Positions 19,072 through 27,713 of a stretch of 64,000 nt of DNA are shown here, in pieces. Every line of letters begins with the position of its first letter. The stretch's first letter is position 1. Made by a program: the position numbers and the translations under genes. Under the pieces are notes generated by a model that ran no database searches, was not told the origin of the DNA, and saw only the letters and a program-made list of their open reading frames with translations. Source of the DNA: Metabacillus_B sp050107715 (GTDB lineage: Bacteria; Bacillota; Bacilli; Bacillales; Bacillaceae); contig NZ_JBNILN010000016.1 in assembly GCF_050107715.1 (NCBI RefSeq), positions 3,415-67,414 of the forward strand. The letters are read 5' to 3'.

Positions 19072-19080
19072 ATCTTCAGG

Positions 19081-19269
19081 CTATGCCTGCAGCTTTAGCC
19101 ATTCTCTTCTGAGTTTTTCAAGTCTTTGTTTACTTGCGGATTTTTGATCTTCGTTGTTTTCCTCCATCGCTTCGAATAATGTGGCCAGTTCATAATCCAA
19201 TTCCAGCTGGATCACACCAATACGATTTTTTATTTCTCCTGGCTGAGCGGCTTTAATGACCTGCTTCAT
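19081..19269 (-). CDS. small helical protein, unknown (ykzI position)
   Basis: Protein of 62 residues, predicted to form two helices with a charged C-terminal half rich in Lys, Arg and Glu. No motif recognised. Its place between suhB and yktB matches where I recall ykzI in B. subtilis, but I cannot confirm sequence identity. AGGGGAGT lies just upstream of the ATG and a terminator follows, both supporting a real gene. Confidence 0.65.
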   Translation of the reverse strand: MKQVIKAAQPGEIKNRIGVIQLELDYELATLFEAMEENNEDQKSASKQRLEKLRREWLKLQA

Positions 19270-19458
19270 TGAAAAACTCCCCTTTCATGCTTATTTCCTT
19301 TATAAAACTTCTAATGGTTGGACCGATAAGATTTTGTATATCTTATGTTTATTTATTATGACAGGGAACACGGTAAAAAAAATTGTGTATCTACCTATAA
19401 TTAGAAGGTGTTATCAATACTTTACCACTTTGCTGACCGCGCGAAACGTGCAACTTGA

Positions 19459-19487
19459 TTGGACCTCCGCTGGGGGTGTGCTACAAT
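19459..19487 (+). promoter_or_regulatory. sigma-A promoter of yktB
   Basis: TTGGAC at 19459-19464, 17-bp spacer, TACAAT at 19482-19487, with the yktB ATG 33 bp beyond. Confidence 0.65.
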
Positions 19488-19520
19488 ATTTTTACCCATA
19501 AACAGGAGGTTGCACTCATC

Positions 19521-20150
19521 ATGAATTTTACAGGATTCGAAGCAGAAGATTTTGAAGTATTTGCAGTAAACGGGCTGGAAGAGAGGATGGAAATGCTCGT
19601 TGAAACGGTAAGGCCGAAACTTGAAGCACTGGGGGTGCACTTCAGTGCAATGCTGTCCCAGTTGACCGGGGAGGAGATGTTTCCGCATGTTGCGAAGCAT
19701 GCCCGCCGCTCTGTAAATCCTCCCAATGACACGTGGGTGGCCTTCGCAAGCAGTAAAAGAGGGTATAAAATGCTTCCTCATTTTCAAATAGGCCTTTGGG
19801 AAACGCATGTTTTTATATGGTTCGCCATGATTTATGAAGCGCCAGGAAAAGAAGCTTTTGGAAAAGCCGCTGAGAAGAAGATCCCGACCATTGTAAAACA
19901 GATCCCGGGGCACTATGTCTGGTCAGATGATCACACAAAACCCGGTGCCTCACCTCAAGAAGAGCTGGGAAAAGCCGGCCTGAAAAAAATGGCTGAACGC
20001 CTCCAGTCTGTTAAAAAAGCTGAAATGCTCTGCGGAGTGCATATAAACAGACAAGAGGCAGAAGCTATGAGCGGCGAGGAGATGATTACAAGGATTGAAC
20101 AATCCTTCCAAACTCTTCTTCCCCTTTACCAGCTCGCCCAGAGAGCATAG
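19521..20150 (+). CDS. yktB: YktB family protein (DUF1054, UPF0637)
   Basis: Cytosolic protein of 209 residues, recognised from its start (MNFTGFEAEDFEVFAVNGLE) and the block WVAFASSKRGYKMLPHFQIG. The family is restricted to Firmicutes and has no established role. AGGAGG lies ten bases before ATG 19521; the frame continues upstream to 19455 but without a site and through the promoter. Convergent with yktA across a shared terminator. Confidence 0.9.
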   Translation: MNFTGFEAEDFEVFAVNGLEERMEMLVETVRPKLEALGVHFSAMLSQLTGEEMFPHVAKHARRSVNPPNDTWVAFASSKRGYKMLPHFQIGLWETHVFIWFAMIYEAPGKEAFGKAAEKKIPTIVKQIPGHYVWSDDHTKPGASPQEELGKAGLKKMAERLQSVKKAEMLCGVHINRQEAEAMSGEEMITRIEQSFQTLLPLYQLAQRA

Positions 20151-20151
20151 C

Positions 20152-20188
20152 AAAAATCCCGGGATGCATATAATCCCGGGATTTTTAT
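20152..20188. terminator. bidirectional terminator between yktB and yktA
   Basis: AAAAATCCCGGGAT and ATCCCGGGATTTTT form a near-perfect stem flanked by A and T runs. It serves both convergent genes. Confidence 0.9.
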
Positions 20189-20460
20189 TAAGTCATTTTA
20201 ATTTTTTCGCCGCTGTCGCTTGCTTTTGCTTTTTTAACCGTCCGATAGGAGGAATAGCCGCTCGCCTCTTCAAACTCATCGCACAGATTCTTCTCTTCCG
20301 CTTTGCCAGGGACAATTTCTTTAAACCTTCTGTAGCTGTTCATCAATTCTTCTCTTAGTATTCCTGTTTCATATGCTTTTTCTACGTTCTCAAAAAATTG
20401 TACGGCGTCAATAATTTCTTCTGTTGACCAATCAGCCGACAAAGGATATTGGTAGTCCAT
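20188..20460 (-). CDS. yktA: YktA family protein (UPF0223)
   Basis: Small cytosolic helical protein of 90 residues. Begins MDYQYPLSADWSTEEIIDAV, a recognisable UPF0223 start, and includes YRRFKEIVPGKAEEKNLCDEFE. Function unknown. Position matches B. subtilis yktA next to yktB and near speA. GGTG-type site before the ATG is modest. Confidence 0.88.
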   Translation of the reverse strand: MDYQYPLSADWSTEEIIDAVQFFENVEKAYETGILREELMNSYRRFKEIVPGKAEEKNLCDEFEEASGYSSYRTVKKAKASDSGEKIKMT

Positions 20461-20483
20461 CGGTTCACCTCAAACCATTCAAT

Positions 20484-21443
20484 TTATTCTCCCCACTGTT
20501 TCCGGATGATTTCTCCCTCACTCATCATTCTATCAAATAATTCCTTTACAGAGGGAATGTCATGGATTATTCCTGCAGCCTGGCCAGCCCATCCGAAGCC
20601 TTCCCCCCTTTTGCCCTCATTTATGTATTTTTTATTGGCAGCCCCGTCTATATACGCCCTTAACCCTTCAAATGCTGCTTTTGTGTCCTCCAAATCCAAA
20701 ATCCTGGTGGTCCAGTCATTTGAGAGCGCGCGCCCGGGTGCTCCAATTGTTTTTTTAATCAGTACAGTCCCGTTCTCATCTGCATTGAGAAGATCCTCCT
20801 TATAGGCAGAATGGGCATGGATGCACTCTTTTACCGCGATGAACCTTGTGCCCATTTCAATTCCTTCAGCCCCAAGAGCTAAAGCAGCCATTAATCCCTT
20901 TCCATCAGCAATTCCTCCGGACGCTATGACAGGGATAGATACGGACTCAACAATACTTGGAATCAGCACCATCGTGCCAGTATCTGTTTTTCCAAGATGC
21001 CCTCCTCCTTCATGTCCCACAGCCATTACTGCATCAGCTCCGAGCTCCTCTGCTTTTTCGGCCTGCCTTCTTGCTGCAACTAAAACCAGTTTCCTCACGG
21101 GTACTCCCTCAAGCTGCTGAAAAACAGGGGCCGGATTCCCGCCAGTCATGGAAATGACCTGGACCTCCTCGTCGATGGCTGCCTGCAGCATCCGGGAAAA
21201 CGGCCTCCCATGCTGCCCAATAGCAAAATTGACACCAAAGGGCTGAACGGTTTTCTCCCTTGTCTTTTGTATCTCTTTTTTCAGTTCTTCAGGTGAACTT
21301 AGTGACATCGCCGTGATCTGGCCGAGTCCCCCGGCATTGGAAACGGCTGCTGCAAGCTCCGAGTAGGCAAGGTAGGCAAGTCCTCCTTGAACGATTGGAT
21401 ACCGAATCCCAAGCAGCTCTGTCACTCTTGTTTTCCAATTCAT
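20484..21443 (-). CDS. nitronate monooxygenase / FabK-like flavin oxidoreductase
   Basis: FMN enzyme with a TIM-barrel fold, 319 residues. N-terminal IRYPIVQGGLAYLAYSELAAAVSNAGGLG and the phosphate-binding ASGGIADGKGLMAALALGAEGIEMGTRF are characteristic of the 2-nitropropane dioxygenase family. GHEGGGH supplies the His region near the flavin. The family includes nitronate monooxygenase and the enoyl-ACP reductase FabK; I cannot separate them by eye. Located between yktA and speA, where B. subtilis has none that I recall, so an insertion is likely. Confidence 0.85.
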   Translation of the reverse strand: MNWKTRVTELLGIRYPIVQGGLAYLAYSELAAAVSNAGGLGQITAMSLSSPEELKKEIQKTREKTVQPFGVNFAIGQHGRPFSRMLQAAIDEEVQVISMTGGNPAPVFQQLEGVPVRKLVLVAARRQAEKAEELGADAVMAVGHEGGGHLGKTDTGTMVLIPSIVESVSIPVIASGGIADGKGLMAALALGAEGIEMGTRFIAVKECIHAHSAYKEDLLNADENGTVLIKKTIGAPGRALSNDWTTRILDLEDTKAAFEGLRAYIDGAANKKYINEGKRGEGFGWAGQAAGIIHDIPSVKELFDRMMSEGEIIRKQWGE

Positions 21444-21535
21444 TTTTCATCCCCCCCATATCCTTTTTTGATAGAAGGCATATAAAGCCCTCTGACAAGA
21501 TCCTTGAAAATTTTCTTTATTATTAAGAGCACAAG

Positions 21536-21544
21536 TGATATAAT
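21536..21544 (+). promoter_or_regulatory. extended -10 promoter of speA
   Basis: TGATATAAT is an extended -10 with a perfect TATAAT; the -35 is poor. It lies 51 bp before the speA start. Confidence 0.5.
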
Positions 21545-21595
21545 TCATTTGTTTTAGATTAGGACGCATTTTGAATAAGAAGGTGGAATTACAAA

Positions 21596-23071
21596 TTGAA
21601 TCAAAACCTTACACCGCTTTATACCGGATTAAAAAAGCATATTGACCGGAATCCTGTTCAATTTCATATACCAGGACACAAAAAAGGCGCTGGAATCGAC
21701 CCGGATTTCAGAGAATATATTGGCGAGAACGCTTTGAAAATGGATCTCATAAATATTGGTCCGCTTGATGACCTTCATTCTCCTAAAGGCATTATAAAAG
21801 ACGCTCAGGAGCTTGCGGCTGAAGCATTCGGTGCAGACTATACATTTTTTTCGGTCCAGGGAACCAGCGGGGCCATTATGACGATGGTAATGGCAGTCTG
21901 CAGACCGGGAGACAAAATCATCGTTCCGAGGAATGTCCATAAATCAGTCATGACAGCTATCGTATTTTCAGGAGCCATCCCTGTTTTTATTCACCCTGAA
22001 GTGGATAAGGAACTTGGGATCTCCCACGGAATTACGACCGATGCCGTGCAGACAGCTCTTGATCAAAACCCCGATGCTAAAGGAGTCCTGGTGATTAATC
22101 CAACGTATTTCGGCATATCGGCTGATTTACAGAAGATCGTGGAAATTGCCCATTCCTGCCATGTGCCCGTATTAGTCGATGAGGCTCATGGGGTTCACAT
22201 TCATTTTCATGAAGAACTCCCGTTATCAGCCATGCAGGCGGGAGCTGATATGGCTGCTACAAGCGTCCATAAATTAGGAGGATCGATGACTCAGAGCTCT
22301 GTGCTTAATGTTCGGGAAGGTCTTGTTTCTGCCCAGCGGGTTCAATCCATTTTAAGCATGATGACCACAACCTCCACTTCTTACCTTCTCCTCTCATCCC
22401 TTGATGTGGCTCGCAAGCGGCTTGCAATGGAAGGGAGAGAGCTGATCGATCAAACGATACAGCTTGCGCAGAAAACAAGGCATCAGCTGAACCAAATAGA
22501 AGATATTTATTGTGTGGGTCCTGAAATTTTAGGGACTAAATCCACTTTTGATTATGACCCGACTAAATTGATTATTTCTGTTAAAAGCCTTGGCATAAAC
22601 GGTTACGATGTAGAAAAATGGCTTCGTGAAAAGCATAAAATTGAAGTCGAACTTTCTGATCTTTATAATATTCTTTGCATTATAACCCCCGGCGACACAG
22701 AAGAAGAAACGAGCCTGCTCGTGCAAGCCTTAAAAGAGCTGTCTGAGAGGTTTAAGCAGCGCAATCCCGGCCAGGCTGAAGAAACGTCCGTATTGCTGCC
22801 TGATATTCCAGTGCTTGCTCTCACGCCGAGGGATGCTTTCTACGCTCAGACCGAACTCGTTCCGTTCCAGGAATCAGCGGGAAGGATTATCGCAGAATTT
22901 ATTATGGTTTATCCTCCTGGCATTCCAATTTTTATCCCAGGAGAAATTATTACAGAAGACAATCTTGCCTACATTCAAAAAAACATGGAAGTGGGATTGC
23001 CGGTACAGGGCCCTGAAGACCCTAACCTGAATTCCCTTCGTGTTATTAAAGAGCATAAAGCGATCAGATAG
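21596..23071 (+). CDS. speA: arginine decarboxylase (aminotransferase-fold)
   Basis: PLP enzyme that converts arginine to agmatine, first step of spermidine synthesis in bacilli. The 491-residue protein has the Orn/Lys/Arg decarboxylase signature FHIPGHKKG (23-31) and the PLP-binding SVHKLGG with Lys226. Length agrees with B. subtilis SpeA. Start is TTG 21596, with AAGAAGGTGG about ten bases upstream; no in-frame ATG precedes the conserved region. Lysine decarboxylase is the alternative by sequence, but location next to the SR1-type gene and pdh supports speA. Confidence 0.92.
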   Translation: MNQNLTPLYTGLKKHIDRNPVQFHIPGHKKGAGIDPDFREYIGENALKMDLINIGPLDDLHSPKGIIKDAQELAAEAFGADYTFFSVQGTSGAIMTMVMAVCRPGDKIIVPRNVHKSVMTAIVFSGAIPVFIHPEVDKELGISHGITTDAVQTALDQNPDAKGVLVINPTYFGISADLQKIVEIAHSCHVPVLVDEAHGVHIHFHEELPLSAMQAGADMAATSVHKLGGSMTQSSVLNVREGLVSAQRVQSILSMMTTTSTSYLLLSSLDVARKRLAMEGRELIDQTIQLAQKTRHQLNQIEDIYCVGPEILGTKSTFDYDPTKLIISVKSLGINGYDVEKWLREKHKIEVELSDLYNILCIITPGDTEEETSLLVQALKELSERFKQRNPGQAEETSVLLPDIPVLALTPRDAFYAQTELVPFQESAGRIIAEFIMVYPPGIPIFIPGEIITEDNLAYIQKNMEVGLPVQGPEDPNLNSLRVIKEHKAIR

Positions 23072-23080
23072 CACATATTA

Positions 23081-23114
23081 AAAAGCATGCATGGAGTATT
23101 CCATGCATGCTTTT
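23081..23114. terminator. bidirectional terminator shared by speA and SR1
   Basis: Perfect 15-bp stem (AAAAGCATGCATGGA and TCCATGCATGCTTTT) with a GTAT loop. It ends speA on the plus strand and the SR1-type transcript on the minus strand. Confidence 0.92.
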
Positions 23115-23144
23115 CCCCTTTTTATGCTTAACCCCTGTTATTTA

Positions 23145-23267
23145 TTACCGTTCTAATTCTGTCTTTTCACAATCACAATTCAAGCATTTTCCATACAGCG
23201 TGGATACTTTCTCATCATCAAAGTGGCTGATTGTGCTGCTGCATTCCTGACATACGATTGTTCCCAT
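23145..23267 (-). CDS. sr1P: GapA-binding peptide SR1P
   Basis: Peptide of 40 residues beginning MGTIVCQECSSTISHF and ending in a second Cys cluster, CLNCDCEKTELER. The four or five Cys suggest a zinc site. It closely resembles the peptide encoded by the dual-function small RNA SR1 of B. subtilis, which lies between speA and pdhD as here. SR1P binds glyceraldehyde-3-phosphate dehydrogenase GapA; the RNA also base-pairs with ahrC mRNA, which cannot be judged from this window. A GGGGATGGGAAG ribosome site precedes ATG 23267. Promoter, two CcpN-type boxes and terminator are all visible. Confidence 0.88.
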   Translation of the reverse strand: MGTIVCQECSSTISHFDDEKVSTLYGKCLNCDCEKTELER

Positions 23268-23319
23268 CTTCCCATCCCCTTTACATTATTGTAAGCGGTT
23301 TTAATTATCTGTTGTTTCT

Positions 23320-23367
23320 ATATTATTATGTCACATTGTATTCGTCAAGTAGAAAAAGTATGTCACA
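23320..23367 (-). promoter_or_regulatory. SR1 promoter with two CcpN-like operators
   Basis: Minus-strand TTGACG (23343-23348), 17-bp spacer, TAATAT (23320-23325). Two boxes, TGTGACATACT (23357-23367) and TGTGACATAAT (23325-23335), fit the CcpN consensus TRTGHYATAYW, the first perfectly and the second with one mismatch. They lie 32 bp apart, about three helical turns. CcpN represses sr1, gapB and pckA in B. subtilis on glycolytic carbon. Confidence 0.8.
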
Positions 23368-23522
23368 TTTGATTTTTTTGGGGTCCTAAATAAACCAATT
23401 TTGGATGCGATGGCTCAATGAGGCTCGGGGCTAAACTATGAAGAAAGAATGGACCATCTCTCCTGGTATATCCTATATAATAGAAGGAATCAGATTATTC
23501 AAACAAACGGGGAGGATTTCTG

Positions 23523-23897
23523 ATGAAGCATGCGAGTATTGTTTTAAAAAGCCAGACTGAAATTTCTTTAAGCGATATCAAGAGTCTGATCGGTTATTAT
23601 AGGGAGATTACAGAAAAAACCGGCCAGCAGCTTGGGTGGGAATACGGCTCATCTGCATTTCCTTATCACATATCTGAGCAGAATGATAAACTGATGGTGC
23701 TGGAAAGCAGTGAGCGGGGTTTTCATCAAATCTTTATTGGTCTTGCTAATGGGGAGCCAGCTGTCATTCAATTTTATCTTCCTGAGAATTCAGCACATGG
23801 GGATAAGGCAAAGGCAAATGAATTGTGTAAGTTTTTTGCCCGGAAACTGGGAGCGGAACTTCATCTCTTCAGCGGAAAAGTAATGAGGTTCGGCTGA
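23523..23897 (+). CDS. DUF1885-like protein
   Basis: Cytosolic protein of 124 residues. The block HGDKAKANELCKFFARKLGAELHLFSGKVM near the C-terminus and DIKSLIGYYREITEKTGQQLGWEY near the start match my recollection of the DUF1885 family, one member of which has a solved structure but no assigned function. GGGGAGG lies upstream of the ATG. It is divergent from SR1 and has its own terminator. Confidence 0.72.
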   Translation: MKHASIVLKSQTEISLSDIKSLIGYYREITEKTGQQLGWEYGSSAFPYHISEQNDKLMVLESSERGFHQIFIGLANGEPAVIQFYLPENSAHGDKAKANELCKFFARKLGAELHLFSGKVMRFG

Positions 23898-23946
23898 GAA
23901 ATCCTATATTCCGACAAAGTATATAACGATCTGCCGAATAATTTAT

Positions 23947-23980
23947 GCCCGGATACCATCATTCGGGTTTATTTTTTTTT
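23947..23980 (+). terminator. terminator after the DUF1885-like gene
   Basis: CCCGGA and ATTCGGG stem followed by TTTATTTTTTTT. Confidence 0.7.
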
Positions 23981-24082
23981 GATATAGGCTAAATATCATA
24001 TGCAATGTTTCATATTTTACAGTTTAAAGATGCGTTAGACTGTATAGATTGAACTGTGATGCTTCAAACTAATCTCAGGACA

Positions 24083-24091
24083 TGTTACAAT
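24083..24091 (+). promoter_or_regulatory. extended -10 promoter of the BCCT transporter
   Basis: TGTTACAAT is an extended -10, 51 bp before the start. GTGTTTATAACAC (a short inverted repeat) lies between it and the ATG. Confidence 0.45.
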
Positions 24092-24141
24092 ATGAAACGT
24101 TGTGTTTATAACACAGACTAAGATAAAAGGAGCTGATGCGT

Positions 24142-25698
24142 ATGAAACGCGTAACACCTGTATTTACTGTTTCACTGATCGTCTCCGCTCTGTTTATCTT
24201 ATGGGGAGTCTTACCCGATAGTTTTTTGGGCAATTTCACTCTCTCTAAGGTTACAGCAGCAGTGCACGGTTTTATTATTGAGAAGTTTGGCTGGTTTTAT
24301 CTTCTCACGGCAACATTCTTTCTGATTTTCGCTTTAGGCCTTATCTTTACTAAGTACGGGAACATTAAGCTTGGAAAAGACGACGATAAACCTGAATACT
24401 CGTACATATCATGGTTCGCCATGCTGTTCAGTGCCGGCATGGGGATCGGCTTAGTTTTCTGGGGAGCTGCAGAACCATTAAATCATTATATGACACCTCC
24501 TCTCGGAGAAGGCGGTACAGATGAAGCAGCCAGAGGAGCTCTCAGGTACTCATTCTTTCATTGGGGATTGCACCCGTGGGGTATTTACTCTGTAATCGCA
24601 CTCGCCTTAGCTTATTTCACCTTCAGAAAAGGCCAGAATGGAGTCATCAGCAAAACGCTTGAGCCATTGATTGGGAAAAGATCTGAAGGCGGCTTCGGAA
24701 TCCTCATTAATTTTGTTGCTGTTTTCGCAACGATTTTTGGAGTTGCCACTTCCTTAGGGTTAGGGGCCACTCAAATTTCCGGCGGGGTTTCACACGTATT
24801 CCCGGTCATCCAGAACAATTTGACCACACAGCTTATCATTATTGCGATTGTAACGGTTCTATTCACAATATCCGCCCAAACCGGACTTGATAAAGGTATT
24901 AAATATTTGAGCAACCTGAATGTCATTTTAGCCATTCTTCTTATGGCTGCACTTTTATTCATCGGACCTACTAATTTTATAATGGACTTCTTTGTTACAA
25001 CTTTGGGAGGCTATATCCAAAACCTTCCCGCACAAAGCTTTAGACTGCTTCCTTTCCAGGAAGAAAATACATGGATTCAGGATTGGACATTGTTCTATTG
25101 GGCCTGGTGGATTTCTTGGGCGCCATTCGTTGGTACATTTATTGCCAGGGTGTCAAAAGGAAGAACCATCCGTGAATTCGTTATTGGAGTTCTAGCTGTC
25201 CCGACAATATTTGGAGCATTATGGTTTTCTGTATTCGGAGGCTCAGCGATCTACCTTGAGCATTTCCAAAACGTGAATCTTGTTGAAGCGATGACAGAAG
25301 GCGGTACAGAGATTGCTTTGTTTGAAACTCTCAGCAACTTTCCGCTGGGTACAGTATTATCCCTGCTCGCTATTTTCCTGATTGCTACATTCTTTATTAC
25401 TTCTGCCGATTCAGCTACATTCGTACTGGGCATGCAGACTACGAACGGTGATTTGAATCCAAAGAATTCAGTTAAACTTGTATGGGGCATTATCCAATCA
25501 AGTATTGCTGCCATCCTTTTGTTTACAGGAGGATTGGAGGCTCTTCAGACAGCATCCATAATAGCAGCACTGCCATTTGCGATTATTATGATCATGATGG
25601 TGTTCTCTCTGGCCAAATCATTACGCAAAGAAAAGGTTATGATATACAAGCCAGTCGATAAAGAGACATTAGATAAATTAGATAAAAATGAAACATAA
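24142..25698 (+). CDS. opuD: BCCT family glycine betaine transporter (OpuD-like)
   Basis: Sodium-coupled uptake system for glycine betaine and related osmoprotectants, in the cytoplasmic membrane. The 518-residue protein has about twelve membrane segments. Seen signatures are GMGIGLVFWGAAEPLNHY and the aromatic FYWAWWISWAPFVGTFIARVSKGRTIREF that forms the substrate site region. Short cytosolic tails resemble OpuD rather than the long regulatory tails of BetP. ATG 24142 sits nine bases after AGGAG; ATG 24136 would be too close. Substrate choice among betaine, choline and carnitine cannot be read from sequence. Confidence 0.88.
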   Translation: MKRVTPVFTVSLIVSALFILWGVLPDSFLGNFTLSKVTAAVHGFIIEKFGWFYLLTATFFLIFALGLIFTKYGNIKLGKDDDKPEYSYISWFAMLFSAGMGIGLVFWGAAEPLNHYMTPPLGEGGTDEAARGALRYSFFHWGLHPWGIYSVIALALAYFTFRKGQNGVISKTLEPLIGKRSEGGFGILINFVAVFATIFGVATSLGLGATQISGGVSHVFPVIQNNLTTQLIIIAIVTVLFTISAQTGLDKGIKYLSNLNVILAILLMAALLFIGPTNFIMDFFVTTLGGYIQNLPAQSFRLLPFQEENTWIQDWTLFYWAWWISWAPFVGTFIARVSKGRTIREFVIGVLAVPTIFGALWFSVFGGSAIYLEHFQNVNLVEAMTEGGTEIALFETLSNFPLGTVLSLLAIFLIATFFITSADSATFVLGMQTTNGDLNPKNSVKLVWGIIQSSIAAILLFTGGLEALQTASIIAALPFAIIMIMMVFSLAKSLRKEKVMIYKPVDKETLDKLDKNET

Positions 25699-25706
25699 TT
25701 CCTCTT

Positions 25707-25737
25707 CCCTCCGTCTTACTAGCGGAGGGTTTTATTT
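25707..25737 (+). terminator. terminator after the BCCT transporter
   Basis: CCCTCCG and CGGAGGG stem followed by TTTTATTT. Confidence 0.8.
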
Positions 25738-25866
25738 AATCTTTATTTATTGAAAATTCAATTTATCATTTGAGTAACATTTTGATGACATGATCTAGAA
25801 CATGAAAACAGTATGGTAAAATGGGATTAATTTGATAGGTCTTTCTGGGCCTCGGGAGGGAAAATT

Positions 25867-26265
25867 GTGTTCACAGACAGAATGCTTCAGTTCAATCGGA
25901 TCCTTCTTGCCGCCTTGATTGGACCCGTTCTAATTCTCTCTTCCTGCACATTCCCGGGAGTCATTTCCCAGACTGCAGTCCCCCCTGTTCATTCAAAAGA
26001 AAAGGTTATTCTTTTCTTCTCGGATGAAAAGAAAATAGAGGAGGAAGAGCAGTACTATGATGCGCTGCTTGCTATAAAGGACAAGTATCCTGCGGAGTAT
26101 AAGAAAATGAGGATTTATCAGGAGGAGCAAAAAAATCCTTACGGAGTAAGCACTTATCCTGCTTTAATGATCATGGAAAATCACGAAATTGTTGTAAGAA
26201 TTGAAGGAATAGTGAATAGCAAGGATGAAATACTTGCTCCAATCAAAAAAGCATTGAGTCCATAG
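25867..26265 (+). CDS. small lipoprotein with thioredoxin-like fold features
   Basis: Protein of 132 residues. The N-terminal hydrophobic segment ends in LSSC (about residue 27), a plausible lipobox. The rest, with KVILFFSDEKKIEEEEQYYDALLAI, YGVSTYPALMIMENHEIVVRIEG and a final helix, looks like a thioredoxin fold with its cis-Pro (TYPALM), but there is no CxxC. It is therefore probably not a disulfide oxidoreductase. GTG start with CGGGAGGG upstream. Convergent with pdhD over a shared terminator. Confidence 0.7.
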   Translation: MFTDRMLQFNRILLAALIGPVLILSSCTFPGVISQTAVPPVHSKEKVILFFSDEKKIEEEEQYYDALLAIKDKYPAEYKKMRIYQEEQKNPYGVSTYPALMIMENHEIVVRIEGIVNSKDEILAPIKKALSP

Positions 26266-26297
26266 AAAAAACCTCCGCAAGAGCGGAGGTTTTTTTG
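26266..26297. terminator. bidirectional terminator at the end of the pdh operon
   Basis: AAAAAACCTCCGC and GCGGAGGTTTTTTT around AAGA. It ends both pdhD and the opposing lipoprotein gene. Confidence 0.92.
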
Positions 26298-27710
26298 TTA
26301 TTTTACGATGTGGATCGGGCTTCCAAGAGCAACTTCTGCTGCTTCCATTGTAATTTCTCCCAAAGTAGGGTGAGCATGAATGGTCATAGCGATATCTTCA
26401 GCAGTCATGCCGGATTCAATGGCAAGACCAAGTTCAGAGATCATATCAGAAGCGTTTGCACCAGCAATTTGAGCTCCGATTACAATTCCGTCCTCTTTAG
26501 TCGTCACGAGCTTCATGAAACCGTCTGTCTCGTTAAGTGACAGGGCACGTCCATTCGCTGCGAATGGGAATTTAGCCGCAGTTACTTCAAGTCCTTCTTC
26601 TTTAGCCTGAGCTTCTGTATAGCCTACAGTAGCCAGCTCTGGCTCAGAGAAGACCACAGCTGGAATTCCAAGATAATCGATTTCGGCCGGCTCGCCTGCG
26701 ATCACTTCTGCAGCTATTTTGCCTTCGTAGGATGCCTTATGTGCAAGAGGCGGCCCTTCTACGATATCACCGATTGCAAAAATGTTGGAAACGCTTGTGC
26801 GGCACTGCTTGTCAATTTTGATAACGCCGCGGTCACTCATTTCAACACCAACCTGCTCAAGGCCAAGCTCATCAGTGTTCGGACGGCGGCCTACCGTTAC
26901 CAATACGTAATCCGCTTCGACTGTTTGCTCTTCGCCTTTCACTTCAAATGTTACTTTCACGCCATTTTCTGTTTCTTCAACAGATTTAGCCATCGCTTTT
27001 GTATGAATGTCAACGTTCCCTTTTTTCTTCAGGTTGCGTTTAACCAGTGAGCTCATTTGTTTCTCAAAGCCCATTAAAATATCATCCAAAGCTTCAATGA
27101 TGGTTACTTCAGTACCAAAGTTAGCATAAGCCGTTCCAAGCTCCGTACCGATGTAGCCTCCGCCGATTACAACCAGTTTCTTTGGAACATCTTTAAGAGC
27201 AAGAGCCCCGGTAGAATGGATGACACGGTCAGAGTACTTGAATGCTGGAAGTTCGATTGGACGGGAACCCGTCGCAATGATTGCATTTTTAAACTTATAA
27301 GTTTGGGAAGAATTATCATCCATTACTTTAATGGACTCTCCATCTACGAAGTATGCTTCTCCGCGGACGATTTCTACTTTGTTTCCTTTTAGAAGGCCTT
27401 CAACACCGCTTGTAAGCTTGTTGACAACACTGCCTTTCCACTCTTGGACCTTTGTAAAATCAACTTTTACGTTTTCAGCCGTGATTCCCATGTCTTCGGA
27501 ATGCTTAGCATTTTCGAAGCGGTGGCCAGCTGAGATCAATGCTTTGGAAGGAATACAACCAACGTTCAGGCAAACTCCGCCTAAAGTTCCTTTTTCAACG
27601 ATTGTAACTTTTTGTCCTAGCTGTGCAGCGCGGATGGCGGCTACATAGCCGCCAGGTCCCGCACCAATGACAAGAGTGTCTGTCTCAATAGGGAAATCTC
27701 CTACTACCAT
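26298..27710 (-). CDS. pdhD: dihydrolipoyl dehydrogenase, E3 of pyruvate dehydrogenase
   Basis: FAD flavoprotein that reoxidises the lipoyl groups of E2 with NAD. The 470-residue protein has an N-terminal FAD fold VIGAGPGGYVAAIRAAQLG, redox-active disulfide GGVCLNVGCIPSK, an NAD fold VVIGGGYIGTELGTAYANFG and the C-terminal HAHPTLGE active-site His region. It starts three bases after pdhC, last gene of the pdhABCD operon. The E3 is usually shared with other 2-oxoacid complexes. Confidence 0.97.
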   Translation of the reverse strand: MVVGDFPIETDTLVIGAGPGGYVAAIRAAQLGQKVTIVEKGTLGGVCLNVGCIPSKALISAGHRFENAKHSEDMGITAENVKVDFTKVQEWKGSVVNKLTSGVEGLLKGNKVEIVRGEAYFVDGESIKVMDDNSSQTYKFKNAIIATGSRPIELPAFKYSDRVIHSTGALALKDVPKKLVVIGGGYIGTELGTAYANFGTEVTIIEALDDILMGFEKQMSSLVKRNLKKKGNVDIHTKAMAKSVEETENGVKVTFEVKGEEQTVEADYVLVTVGRRPNTDELGLEQVGVEMSDRGVIKIDKQCRTSVSNIFAIGDIVEGPPLAHKASYEGKIAAEVIAGEPAEIDYLGIPAVVFSEPELATVGYTEAQAKEEGLEVTAAKFPFAANGRALSLNETDGFMKLVTTKEDGIVIGAQIAGANASDMISELGLAIESGMTAEDIAMTIHAHPTLGEITMEAAEVALGSPIHIVK

Positions 27711-27713
27711 TGA

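Larger units (their letters stand above)
23081..23313 (-). ncRNA. sr1: SR1-type dual-function small RNA
   Basis: Predicted transcript of about 230 nt from the promoter at 23320-23348 to the terminator stem at 23081-23114, carrying the SR1P frame. Size is close to the roughly 205-nt SR1 of B. subtilis. Exact ends are inferred. The region 3' of the SR1P stop is only about 30 nt before the terminator stem. Confidence 0.75.

Noticed and set aside
19422..19913. 163-codon minus frame opposite yktB
   Set aside because: Antisense to a conserved gene with promoter and ribosome site.
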